DNA from: Arthrobacter sp. NicSoilB4
GTDB taxonomy: Bacteria > Actinomycetota > Actinomycetes > Actinomycetales > Micrococcaceae
Direction of reading: 5' to 3'
Assembly: GCF_019977335.1 (NCBI RefSeq)
Contig: NZ_AP024653.1
Span: 372,001-436,000 of the forward strand
Length of the DNA: 64,000 nucleotides
In this document: one piece after another, positions 1 through 8,084 of the stretch
Layout: every line of letters starts with the position of its first letter
How positions within the stretch are numbered: the stretch's first letter is position 1
Made by a program: the position numbers and the translations under genes
Notes under the pieces: generated by a model
Seen by the model: only the letters and a program-made list of their open reading frames with translations
Database searches by the model: none
What the model was told of the DNA's origin: nothing

Positions 1-2447
1 GGGCGGAACATGTCCACGACCCGTTCCGCCGGGATGCCCGTTCCGTGGTCGATGATGCGGAGCTCGCCGGCCGGGCGGCCACTCGCGGTGGCCGGGCCCA
101 GTCCGCCGGCGGAACCGGCCAGGACAATGTCGGACCCGGGGGCGTACTTGACCGCGTTCTCCACGATATTGGCAATGACACGCTCCAGCATGCCGTGGTC
201 GGCATCGACCTCGGGCATGTTGGCGGGGAGCTCGACACGCACCCGGCCCGGAGCGATCCCGTGCAGCCCGCCGGGAATGACCTCGTACCACCGCACCGGC
301 CGCAGCAACGGTTTGATCGAGTCCGACGTGAGCCGGGACATGTCCAGCAGGTTCCCCACCAGTACTTCCAGCCGGTCCGAACAGTCCTCGATAGTCGCCA
401 GCAGTTCCCCTTCCTCCTCCCGCGTGTAGCGGACACCCTCCTGCCGAAGGCCACCCACTGCGAGCTTGATGCCGGCCAGCGGAGTGCGGAGATCGTGCGA
501 GACTGCGCGGAGGATCGACGTTCGCATGGTGTTGCCTTCAGCGAGCTTCAGGACTTCAGATCGGCTGGCCAGCAGTTGCCGCCGTTCCAGCTGGGCCGCC
601 AGATGGACACCAAAGGCGCCCAGGAGCCGCCTGTCACTGGCCGGCAGCACCCTGCCGGACAGGACAAGGCATGTGGTGGCGTCAATCCGCTCCACGTTCT
701 CTCCGTGGATTCCTCCGATGCCGGGGCTATCGCCGGCGCCGGGACTGACGCCGGATACTTCGCCGGCGCTGGCGACAACCCGCCAACCCCCGCCCTGGCC
801 GGACGTGGCAGTGGCAGTGGCAGCGGCCCCGGCGCGGAAGGCGTCGTCGTCCGGACGGGTCAGAAGGGCCGCGCCCCTGACCTGGAAGACGTCCAGGGCC
901 TGCTGCAGCAGTCCCACAATGGTGTCCTCCGAACCGGCCGCCCCGCGCGAGAGGTCCGCGAGAGTGGCGGCCTCCGCCCTCGCAAGGGCCGCTTCCTTGG
1001 AACGCCGCGCGGAGAGATCCACCACAGTGGCGACTGCGGCGGAAACCCCGACAAACACCAGGAGGGCGAGCACGTTCTCGGAATCGCTGATGGTCAGGTT
1101 GCCCAACGGCGGGGTGGAGAAGTAGTTCACCAGCAGGCTGCTCCAGAGCGCCGCGACGATAGCGGGCCACAGGCCGCCGACCAGCGCCACGGCGACGGAG
1201 CCGCTGAGCTGGACCAGGACGGTGGCGGCCAGGTTCTTGTCGGGGTTTACTGCCAGCAGGAGCTGCAGGACGGCGGGCAGGAGGATGGCCATCACAAAGC
1301 CTGTCGTGACCCGGGCCCGGCCCAGATCCTGCCGCCGGCGCACAACGGGGCCTCGGCCCTCAGGCGGCCCGGACACGATGTGAACGTCGATGGCGCCCGC
1401 GTCGCGGACCACCCGGGCTCCCGTGCTGCCGCCACGAAGGCCGGCCAGCAGCCTGGTCAGGCGCCCGCTGCGGGGGATTCCAACGACGATCTGGGTGGCG
1501 TTGACGCTGCGGGCAAAGTCCAGCAGCGCCGCGGCCGGGTCTTCCCCGGCCACGAGGTGGTAGCTGCCGCCAAGGTCCTGGACCAGGCGGCGTTGTGACT
1601 CCAGCTCCTGCGGCGATTCTGCGGCCGCAGATTCCGCTGCGCGCACGTGCACCGCGAGCAGGTCACCGCCGTTGACCCGGTTGAGGATGCGGGCACCGCG
1701 GCGGATCAGGGTTTCGCCCTCCGGCCCGCCGGGCAGCCCGACCACGATCCGCTCCCGGGCCGCCCAGCTGGCGTCGATTCCGTTTCCCGTCCGGTACGCG
1801 GCGAGCCCCTCGTCCACCCGGTCCGCCAGCCACAGCAGGGCCAGCTCCCGCAGGGCCGCCAGGTTGCCCGGACGGTAGTAGTCTGCGAGCGCAGAGTCGA
1901 CCCTGTCGGCTGCGACGATCTTGCCGTCAGCGAGGCGCTGCCGCAGGAGTTCGGGGGAGATGTCCACCAGCTGGATCTGTCCCGCCTGCCGGGCGACCTC
2001 ATCGGGCACGCTCTCCGCGGGCCGGACGTCGGTGATGGCGCTGACGACGTCGCTGAGGGACGCGAGATGCTGGATGTCCAAGGTGGTCAGGACGTTAATG
2101 CCGGCGTCGAGCAGTTCATCGACATCCTGCCAACGGTGGGCATTCGGGCTGCCCTTGGGATTGGCATGGGCATAGTCGTCGACGATGGCCGTGGCGGGCC
2201 CGCGGCGGATGACCGCTGCCAGGTCCAGCTCTTCGAGGTGGAGCCCTTGATACGGGACCCGCTTGGCCGGGATCTGCTCAAGCCCTGCCAGCAAGGCGCG
2301 GGTGTCGCGGCGCCCCCGGTCCCGGGCAAACGCGATGACGACGTCCTCGCCGCTTTCGCGCAGCCGGTGCCCCTCCCTGAGCATCGCGTACGTCTTGCCC
2401 ACGCCGGGTGCTGACCCCAGGAAGATGCGCAGCGTTCCACGTGCCAT
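1..2447 (-). CDS. kdpD: Potassium sensor histidine kinase KdpD (3' end cut by window)
   Basis: About 815 residues are visible and the frame stays open to the window edge, so the C-terminus is missing. The start is the ATG read from 2447, giving MARGTLRIFLGSAPGVGKT with a Walker-A-like GSAPGVGKT at residues 11-19, the typical opening of the KdpD N-terminal sensor domain. It is followed by a universal-stress-type domain (about 230-355), a short four-helix membrane block (about 370-470), a GAF-like region, and the HisKA box AVSHDLRTPLAG with the phospho-accepting His near residue 649. The visible part ends inside the ATPase domain at a G1-type IIDHGTGIP motif. KdpD senses low potassium or turgor and phosphorylates KdpE, which activates the KdpFABC pump. 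kdpE is expected just left of the window. The divergent neighbour is a possible potassium carrier. Confidence 0.93.
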   Translation of the reverse strand, partial: MARGTLRIFLGSAPGVGKTYAMLREGHRLRESGEDVVIAFARDRGRRDTRALLAGLEQIPAKRVPYQGLHLEELDLAAVIRRGPATAIVDDYAHANPKGSPNAHRWQDVDELLDAGINVLTTLDIQHLASLSDVVSAITDVRPAESVPDEVARQAGQIQLVDISPELLRQRLADGKIVAADRVDSALADYYRPGNLAALRELALLWLADRVDEGLAAYRTGNGIDASWAARERIVVGLPGGPEGETLIRRGARILNRVNGGDLLAVHVRAAESAAAESPQELESQRRLVQDLGGSYHLVAGEDPAAALLDFARSVNATQIVVGIPRSGRLTRLLAGLRGGSTGARVVRDAGAIDVHIVSGPPEGRGPVVRRRQDLGRARVTTGFVMAILLPAVLQLLLAVNPDKNLAATVLVQLSGSVAVALVGGLWPAIVAALWSSLLVNYFSTPPLGNLTISDSENVLALLVFVGVSAAVATVVDLSARRSKEAALARAEAATLADLSRGAAGSEDTIVGLLQQALDVFQVRGAALLTRPDDDAFRAGAAATATATSGQGGGWRVVASAGEVSGVSPGAGDSPGIGGIHGENVERIDATTCLVLSGRVLPASDRRLLGAFGVHLAAQLERRQLLASRSEVLKLAEGNTMRTSILRAVSHDLRTPLAGIKLAVGGLRQEGVRYTREEEGELLATIEDCSDRLEVLVGNLLDMSRLTSDSIKPLLRPVRWYEVIPGGLHGIAPGRVRVELPANMPEVDADHGMLERVIANIVENAVKYAPGSDIVLAGSAGGLGPATASGRPAGELRIIDHGTGIPAERVVDMFR

Positions 2448-2614
2448 GGAGCCATTCTTCCATTCCTGGCGGTATCGGGCGGGGCGGCCCCGCGTCAAGG
2501 ATTCGTCAAGATCCCCGTCCCGGCACGGACTTCGCGCGTGGCCGCTGCTAGTTTCGCAAATGAGGGCTATCCGGCGCACCGCCATCCGGGACCGCGCCGT
2601 GACGGAAGGAAAAC

Positions 2615-4591
2615 ATGACCACGCTGAGCAGGCCGCCGGCAGACCCGTCGGCGCCGCGGCCGCGAACCAAATCCACCGTGAAGAACTGGCTGCTGGTCGG
2701 GCTTCAGGACAGCAAGGGCAGCCACCAGGGCCCGGGCGGTGTGCCCACGGCCCACGAGAAAAAGCACACCTGGTGGCAGGTGATGTGCCTGACCGGCGTC
2801 GACTATTTCTCCACCCTGGGCTACCAGCCGGCGATCGCCGCGCTCGCCGCCGGCGTGATTTCGCCGCTCGCGACCCTCGTGCTCGTCGCGATCACGTTGC
2901 TGGGCGCCTTGCCCGTCTACCGCCGCGTGGCGGGCGAGAGCCACCGGGGCGAGGGCTCCATCGCGATGCTCGAACGGCTCATGCCGCGATGGGGCGGCAA
3001 GCTGTTCGTCCTGGTCCTGCTCGGTTTCGCCGCGACGGACTTCATGATCACCATGACGCTGTCGGCGGCCGACGCCACCGCCCACCTGATCCAGAACCCG
3101 ATCGCCCCCAGCTGGCTGCAGGGACAAAACGTGCTGATCACGCTGTTCCTGCTGGCGATGCTGGGTGCGGTCTTCCTGCGCGGCTTCAAGGAGGCCATCG
3201 GCGTCGCGGTCCTGATCGTTGCCGTGTACCTGAGCCTGAACGTCGTTGTGCTGGCAGTTTCGGTCGTTGAGGTGTTCACGCACCCCGTTGCCGTGGACAA
3301 CTGGTGGCAGGCAATCTCCACGTCCCACGGCAACCCCCTGCTGGCGGTCGGGTTTGCCTTGCTCGTGTTCCCCAAACTGGCACTGGGTCTTTCCGGGTTC
3401 GAGACGGGCGTTGCCGTTATGCCGCAGATCCGGGGCCACGCACGCGATACCGAGGACAACCCCGCCGGCCGCATCGCGGGAACCCGCAAGCTGCTGACGA
3501 CGGCGGCGCTCATCATGAGCAGCTTCCTGATCGTCAGCAGTTTCACCACCGTGGTGCTCATCCCGGAGCAGGAATTCCAGCCCGGCGGGCAGGCGAACGG
3601 GCGCGCGCTGGCGTTCCTGGCCCACGACTACCTGGGAGTAGGGTTCGGCACCGTCTATGACATCAGCACCATCGCGATCCTCTGGTTCGCCGGGGCTTCC
3701 GCGCTGGCCGGGCTGCTGAACCTGGTGCCCCGCTACCTGCCCCGCTACGGGATGGCCCCCGAGTGGGCCCGGGCGGTCCGGCCGCTGGTGCTGGTGTTCA
3801 CCCTCGTCGCATTCCTGGTCACCTGGCTGTTCGACGCCGACGTCGACGCGCAGGGCGGCGCCTACGCCACCGGCGTCCTGGTCCTGATGACCTCGGCCGC
3901 GGTGGCCGTGACGCTGTCGGCCCGCCGTAAGCGGCAGCGCAAACGCACGGTCGGGTTCGGCGTCGTTGCCGTCGTCTTCATCTACACCACCGTCGCGAAC
4001 ATCATCGAACGGCCGGAGGGTATCCGGATCGCTTCCGTGTTCATCCTGGGGATCATTGTCATTTCGCTGCTGTCCCGGGTCGGGCGTTCCTTTGAACTGC
4101 ACGCCACCCGGGTCCATCTGGACTCTGAGGCGCTGGAATTCATGTCCGACGAACTGGACGGGCCCATCCGGATCATCGCCCATGAACCGCTCCGACTGAG
4201 CGCGGAGGCCTACCGGCAGAAACTGGAGTCCGCCATGGAGGTCAGCCATTTGCCGGTGGACTACCGGGCCCTGTTCCTCGAGGTGGTCGTGGACGACTCC
4301 TCCGACTTCGAGACCGAACTCTTCGTCCGCGGCGTCACCCGGCACGGCTACCGGATCCTGGAAGTCCACGGACCCGTGGTGCCGAACACGATCGCCTCTG
4401 TCCTGCTTCACATCCGCGATGTGACGGGCCTGATGCCGCATGTCTACTTCCGCTGGACCGAGGGCAACCCGGTCACCAACCTGCTTCGCTTCCTGGCGTT
4501 TGGCGAAGGGGAAATCGCGCCGGTGACCCGTGAAGTGCTGCGGGAAGCGGAACCGGACGTGACCCGGCGCCCGTGGGTCCACGTCGGCTGA
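2615..4591 (+). CDS. APC-superfamily transporter with C-terminal cytosolic domain
   Basis: 658 residues. After a Pro-rich N-terminus (1-45) come about twelve hydrophobic segments between residues 55 and 490, beginning with the conserved-looking [20 protein letters not shown] soluble tail of about 160 residues follows (from about 495, [11 protein letters not shown] onward). That layout resembles large APC/KUP-type permeases such as KimA, in which the tail gates the membrane part. Public annotation usually calls such proteins amino acid transporters. The divergent arrangement with kdpD makes potassium a reasonable substrate guess, but nothing in the sequence proves it. The start ATG at 2615 follows a purine-rich ACGGAAGGAAAAC stretch that serves as ribosome-binding site. 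A strong hairpin terminator follows the stop. Confidence 0.8.
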   Translation: MTTLSRPPADPSAPRPRTKSTVKNWLLVGLQDSKGSHQGPGGVPTAHEKKHTWWQVMCLTGVDYFSTLGYQPAIAALAAGVISPLATLVLVAITLLGALPVYRRVAGESHRGEGSIAMLERLMPRWGGKLFVLVLLGFAATDFMITMTLSAADATAHLIQNPIAPSWLQGQNVLITLFLLAMLGAVFLRGFKEAIGVAVLIVAVYLSLNVVVLAVSVVEVFTHPVAVDNWWQAISTSHGNPLLAVGFALLVFPKLALGLSGFETGVAVMPQIRGHARDTEDNPAGRIAGTRKLLTTAALIMSSFLIVSSFTTVVLIPEQEFQPGGQANGRALAFLAHDYLGVGFGTVYDISTIAILWFAGASALAGLLNLVPRYLPRYGMAPEWARAVRPLVLVFTLVAFLVTWLFDADVDAQGGAYATGVLVLMTSAAVAVTLSARRKRQRKRTVGFGVVAVVFIYTTVANIIERPEGIRIASVFILGIIVISLLSRVGRSFELHATRVHLDSEALEFMSDELDGPIRIIAHEPLRLSAEAYRQKLESAMEVSHLPVDYRALFLEVVVDDSSDFETELFVRGVTRHGYRILEVHGPVVPNTIASVLLHIRDVTGLMPHVYFRWTEGNPVTNLLRFLAFGEGEIAPVTREVLREAEPDVTRRPWVHVG

Positions 4592-4609
4592 CCGCCAGAC
4601 GCGTCCACG

Positions 4610-4650
4610 ACAAACGCCCCTCCCGAGGATTCCTCGAGCGGGGCGTTTGT
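4610..4650. terminator. Bidirectional hairpin terminator
   Basis: Perfect 11-base arms, ACAAACGCCCC at 4610-4620 and GGGGCGTTTGT at 4640-4650. The loop can itself pair (CGAGGA with TCCTCG). It sits between the convergent transporter and cspA genes. Confidence 0.8.
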
Positions 4651-4702
4651 GGTGTTGGGGAAAGCATGGCGGCCGGCTGGCCGGTGCTGCTATCCGGAGT
4701 GC

Positions 4703-4906
4703 TTAGAGCGGGCGGATGTTCTCAGCCTGCGGGCCCTTCGGGCCCTGGGTGACGTCGAACTCGACCTTCTGGTTCTCGTCCAGGGAGCGGTAGCCGCTGC
4801 TGGCGATTGCCGAGTAGTGGGCGAAAACGTCGGCTGACCCGTCATCCGGGGCAATGAAGCCAAAACCCTTTTCGGCGTTGAACCATTTAACTGTGCCTGT
4901 AGCCAT
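4703..4906 (-). CDS. cspA: Cold shock protein, CspA family
   Basis: 67 residues, the usual size for a single cold-shock domain. The product starts [18 protein letters not shown] and carries RNP1 (KGFGFI) and RNP2 (DVFAHYS), the two nucleic-acid-binding strands of the five-stranded OB fold. It binds single-stranded RNA/DNA and acts as an RNA chaperone. A longer upstream extension in the same frame (to 5074) is rejected because the ATG at 4906 has an AGAAGGAT ribosome-binding site and gives the exact family length. About 158 bases separate it from the divergent glycosyltransferase gene. This space probably holds a long 5' untranslated leader, as is common for csp genes. Confidence 0.96.
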   Translation of the reverse strand: MATGTVKWFNAEKGFGFIAPDDGSADVFAHYSAIASSGYRSLDENQKVEFDVTQGPKGPQAENIRPL

Positions 4907-5064
4907 GCCATATCCTTCTGAAATGCTGCTGATCTCCGGCGGCCCGGAGGCCAACGGCTGCGGAGACATTCGTCCGCTGTTGCCCAACCTACGGGTCCGG
5001 GGGCCTGGGTGCAAGAGGCCAACGGGCGCATTTCGTCCGGTCCCGGGGCTATAGTCGGGGCACC

Positions 5065-5808
5065 ATGGCAACAATATCGGTGGTTATCCCGACCCGGAAC
5101 GACGCCGACATGCTCGCCGCGTGCCTCGCGGCACTGGCCGGCCAGACCCGTCCGGCCGACGAAATCGTCGTTGTGGACAATGCCAGCACGGACAATACCG
5201 CGGCGGTCTGCGCAGCGGCCGGCGCCCGGCGGATCGCCGTCGAACTCCCCGGAATTGCAGCCTGCACGGCTCACGGCTTCGATGAAGCGCGCGGCGAACT
5301 GATCGCCAGGCTGGACACGGACTCGATTCCGCCGGCCGACTGGCTCGAGCGGGTCGCGGCCATCCTTGACAAGGCCGGCCCGCTGTCGGCCGTGTCCGGC
5401 CCCGGCGACTTCTACGGCGGCAACAGGTTCGCCCGGTGGGCGGGACGGAGCGTCTACATTGCCGGGTATTTCTGGGCCATCGGCTGGCTGCTGGGGCATC
5501 CTCCGCTGTTTGGCTCGAATTTCGCCATGCGGTCGGACGTCTGGGACCGGATCCGGGGCTCCGTCCATCGGGGCCTTCCGCCGGTCCACGATGACCTGGA
5601 CATTTCCTACCAGATCCCGCCCGAGGTGACGGTCATCGCTGACCCGTCGCTGAGGGTGCAGGTCTCCGCGCGGCCGCTGGCGAGCAGGCATTCAGTGGGG
5701 CGCAGGCTGTCGATGGCGTGGACCACGTTCCGTGTCGAGTTCAAGCAGGAAAGCCCCTTCCGGCGGCGCCGGCGCCGCCGGCAGTGGGAACGCGGCCACC
5801 CCCGTTAA
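5065..5808 (+). CDS. Glycosyltransferase, GT2 family
   Basis: 247 residues. The N-terminal half shows the GT-A pattern of family 2: [17 protein letters not shown] at the start, [13 protein letters not shown] near residue 34, and a DXD-like DTDS at about residue 88 ([13 protein letters not shown]) for metal and nucleotide-sugar binding. A moderately hydrophobic stretch ([14 protein letters not shown]) may touch the membrane. The C-terminus is very basic ([10 protein letters not shown]). The acceptor and sugar cannot be inferred. The last four bases overlap the end of the convergent hydrolase gene. Confidence 0.85.
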   Translation: MATISVVIPTRNDADMLAACLAALAGQTRPADEIVVVDNASTDNTAAVCAAAGARRIAVELPGIAACTAHGFDEARGELIARLDTDSIPPADWLERVAAILDKAGPLSAVSGPGDFYGGNRFARWAGRSVYIAGYFWAIGWLLGHPPLFGSNFAMRSDVWDRIRGSVHRGLPPVHDDLDISYQIPPEVTVIADPSLRVQVSARPLASRHSVGRRLSMAWTTFRVEFKQESPFRRRRRRRQWERGHPR

Positions 5809-6743
5809 GCGGATCCGTAGAGTGCGATCAGGTCGCGGCTCATTTGGTGCGGCGAGGTCTCGCTCGGACTATGCCCGCCCCGGTAGACCGCGATGCGCGC
5901 TCCGATGGACTGGGCGAAGCGGCGGTGCAGCGCGAGCGGCCAAAGGTCATGTTCACCGACGGCGACGAACTTCGGCAGCGACGCGGCGGCCAACTCGTCC
6001 CTGAGGTCCGGCGCGTGCTGCATCAGTCCGATGATGTCGCGCACGGAACTCCGGCGGGTGAACCGGAACCGGTAATTCACGAACCGTATCCGGTTGGGCG
6101 GGACGCGGACGACATTGACGCGGATGCCCAGTATCATCAGCGCGGCGCCGATCCGTGGCCTGATCCAGCCGCTGATGCGTCCGACCCGCTGGACCCCGCG
6201 GAAACTCTGGCCCGGTTCGGGCGGGCAGCTGAGCAGGGTGAGGCTGCGGAATTTTTCCGGCCGCCGGGAGAAGGCCAGCTGGGCGAAGATCGCGGCGAAG
6301 GAATACCCCACGACGTGCGCGGGCCCGTCCTCGGCGTCGAGCATGGCGATCAGGTCATTGGTGAACAGCTCGTAGTCGTAGTGGCCCCTGGGAGGCGCGA
6401 GGTTCTCGGGGCCAGCCGCTGCCGATTCGTACTGGCCGGCAATGTCACACGTCAGGACGTAATATCCGGCGGCGGCCAGCTCGGGGAGCATCAGCACAAA
6501 GTCTTCCTTGGATCCGGTGGCCCCCGGGATTAAGAGCACCCGGGGATTTCCCGGAGTGCCCATGGACAGGGTGGCAAGTGTTCCGCTGGGGGCTTCGAAC
6601 GTGCCCCGCACGGCGCCGTCGGGCAGGGCGGTCCAGTCGACGTCGCCCAGGGCAGCATCGCGTCTGGCCGCTTCATCGACCAGCGCGGATCCGAACCCCT
6701 CAGGTTCTGGATTGTTCTGTTCGTTGCTGTCGGCAGACACCAT
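5805..6743 (-). CDS. Alpha/beta-fold hydrolase
   Basis: 312 residues. The core follows the alpha/beta-hydrolase order: LLIPGATGSKEDF (oxyanion region), HVVGYSFAAIFAQLAF with a G-Y-S-F-A nucleophile elbow, and a late acid/histidine region VGEHDLWPL...YRGGHSPSE. The central GYSFA departs from GxSxG because the final Gly is Ala, as in several lipase-like subfamilies. The first 40 residues look disordered. The substrate is unknown. The gene is convergent with, and overlaps by four bases, the glycosyltransferase gene. It lies 50 bases from a second, unrelated hydrolase gene on the same strand, so the two may be co-transcribed. Confidence 0.82.
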   Translation of the reverse strand: MVSADSNEQNNPEPEGFGSALVDEAARRDAALGDVDWTALPDGAVRGTFEAPSGTLATLSMGTPGNPRVLLIPGATGSKEDFVLMLPELAAAGYYVLTCDIAGQYESAAAGPENLAPPRGHYDYELFTNDLIAMLDAEDGPAHVVGYSFAAIFAQLAFSRRPEKFRSLTLLSCPPEPGQSFRGVQRVGRISGWIRPRIGAALMILGIRVNVVRVPPNRIRFVNYRFRFTRRSSVRDIIGLMQHAPDLRDELAAASLPKFVAVGEHDLWPLALHRRFAQSIGARIAVYRGGHSPSETSPHQMSRDLIALYGSA

Positions 6744-6793
6744 GGACTAAACATAGCCCCGAGAGGCTGCCGCCGGGCCGGCCCGGACGCCGC

Positions 6794-7984
6794 TCAGGCC
6801 ACTTTGTGCACGAAGGCGTGAAGCCGGCGGTACACTTCCTGCGATTCCGGGTAGCGGAAGTCCTGCTGCCAGGTGTGTTCGGTGTTGGAGCTGTCCCAGC
6901 CGTAGATCAGGCTGTCCACGTGGACGCCATGTTCACGAAGCCGAGCAATGAAGTTCATGTTGGCGGCGAAGAAGAAGTCCCGCTCCGAGGTAGTCACAAA
7001 GACCGGCGGGAAGCGGGAATCCAGCCATTCGATCGGCGAGAGGAATCCCGCGCCCCTGCGGAGGGCCTCCAGGTGCCCGGTGTCGGAGCCCGAGCGGCCA
7101 ACCCCGCCAAAGGCGCGGCGCAGGCCGTCGACAAGGCTGCCGGTGCGGCCCCCCGTGCGGCCGCCGGGATGGAGGCCGGGCAACAGCATACGGATGAAGT
7201 TCAAGCTCAGCACGAAGCCTTTTTCGAAGAAGACGGAGAAGTCCACCACGCTGCAGTGCTGGACCAGGCCCTTGAAATCGGACGCGGGCACTGCCGGTGT
7301 CAGGCCGTGGTGCCGCGCCAGTTCCGGCTGGAAACTGGCCGCGGTCAGGAGCGCCGCGATCTGCCCGCCCGCGGAGTCGCCGCCGAGCACGATCCGCGAT
7401 GCGTCGCCGCCGTAGCCGGCGATGTTCTGCCGGACCCACGCCAGTGCGGCATTGGCGTCCGCCAGGACGTGGGACATCTGGAACCGCGGCGCCTTCCGGT
7501 AGTTCACGTTGACCACCACCATGCCGCCCTCGGCCTGGCTCGCGCAGTACTTGGTCAGCGACGCTTTGTCGCCGGACGTCCAGCCGCCGCCATGGAAGTA
7601 CACGTAAACGGCCAACGTTCCCGGGGAACTGCCGGAACCGGCATCGTCAGTCCCGGCGCCGCCGGCAGGGGAGGGGGTGACGGGGGAGGGGTTGACGACG
7701 GAGGGCGTAATGACGTCGAGGCGGTGGGCCCGGATGCCGTCGCCCACGAAATCGATGTCATGGAAGTATTCGACGCCGGTAATCGGGTCGACGTTGAAGC
7801 GGGAGTTCTCGCTGGCCTTCACCGAATGCATCAGCACCCGCCAGGTCCACACCGGCACCCGTTGCAGGAGGTTCCTCGCCCTGCGGGCCAGGCCGAACGT
7901 GCCGGAGGGTTTTTGCGCTGACCGGTGTGGCGGGCGCTGAAGCGACCGCCCGTGGTGCGTTGGCCAGTGGACCGGTGTGGTCAT
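6794..7984 (-). CDS. Esterase/lipase of the hormone-sensitive-lipase type
   Basis: 396 residues. It has the hallmark HGGG oxyanion motif (YFHGGGWTSGDKA), the nucleophile elbow GGDSAGG, an acidic residue in TTSERDFFF and the catalytic His in NTEHTWQQ. This combination defines the HSL/type-IV esterase family, which hydrolyses short acyl esters. A segment of repeated Pro/Ser/Thr/Gly (SPVTPSPAGGAG) interrupts the N-terminal cap, which is unusual. The ATG at 7984 lacks an obvious ribosome-binding site, so a start further downstream is possible. It may be co-transcribed with the hydrolase 50 bases downstream. Confidence 0.85.
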   Translation of the reverse strand: MTTPVHWPTHHGRSLQRPPHRSAQKPSGTFGLARRARNLLQRVPVWTWRVLMHSVKASENSRFNVDPITGVEYFHDIDFVGDGIRAHRLDVITPSVVNPSPVTPSPAGGAGTDDAGSGSSPGTLAVYVYFHGGGWTSGDKASLTKYCASQAEGGMVVVNVNYRKAPRFQMSHVLADANAALAWVRQNIAGYGGDASRIVLGGDSAGGQIAALLTAASFQPELARHHGLTPAVPASDFKGLVQHCSVVDFSVFFEKGFVLSLNFIRMLLPGLHPGGRTGGRTGSLVDGLRRAFGGVGRSGSDTGHLEALRRGAGFLSPIEWLDSRFPPVFVTTSERDFFFAANMNFIARLREHGVHVDSLIYGWDSSNTEHTWQQDFRYPESQEVYRRLHAFVHKVA

Positions 7985-8084
7985 GGGCCAATTCTATCTG
8001 GCACGGCTGTGCTACACCTGTGCTGCCGGCCCGACCGTGACCACGGCCCGGACTACAGCGGGACAGCTGTCCGCTTCGGCCGGA

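Noticed and set aside
45..1598. 517-residue ORF on the plus strand
   Set aside because: Shadow of kdpD: low-complexity Gly/Arg/Ala/His composition, no domain, and the opposite strand encodes clear KdpD motifs.
2567..4582. 671-residue ORF on the minus strand opposite the transporter
   Set aside because: Gln/Arg/His-rich antisense shadow with no recognisable fold; the plus strand has clean membrane helices.
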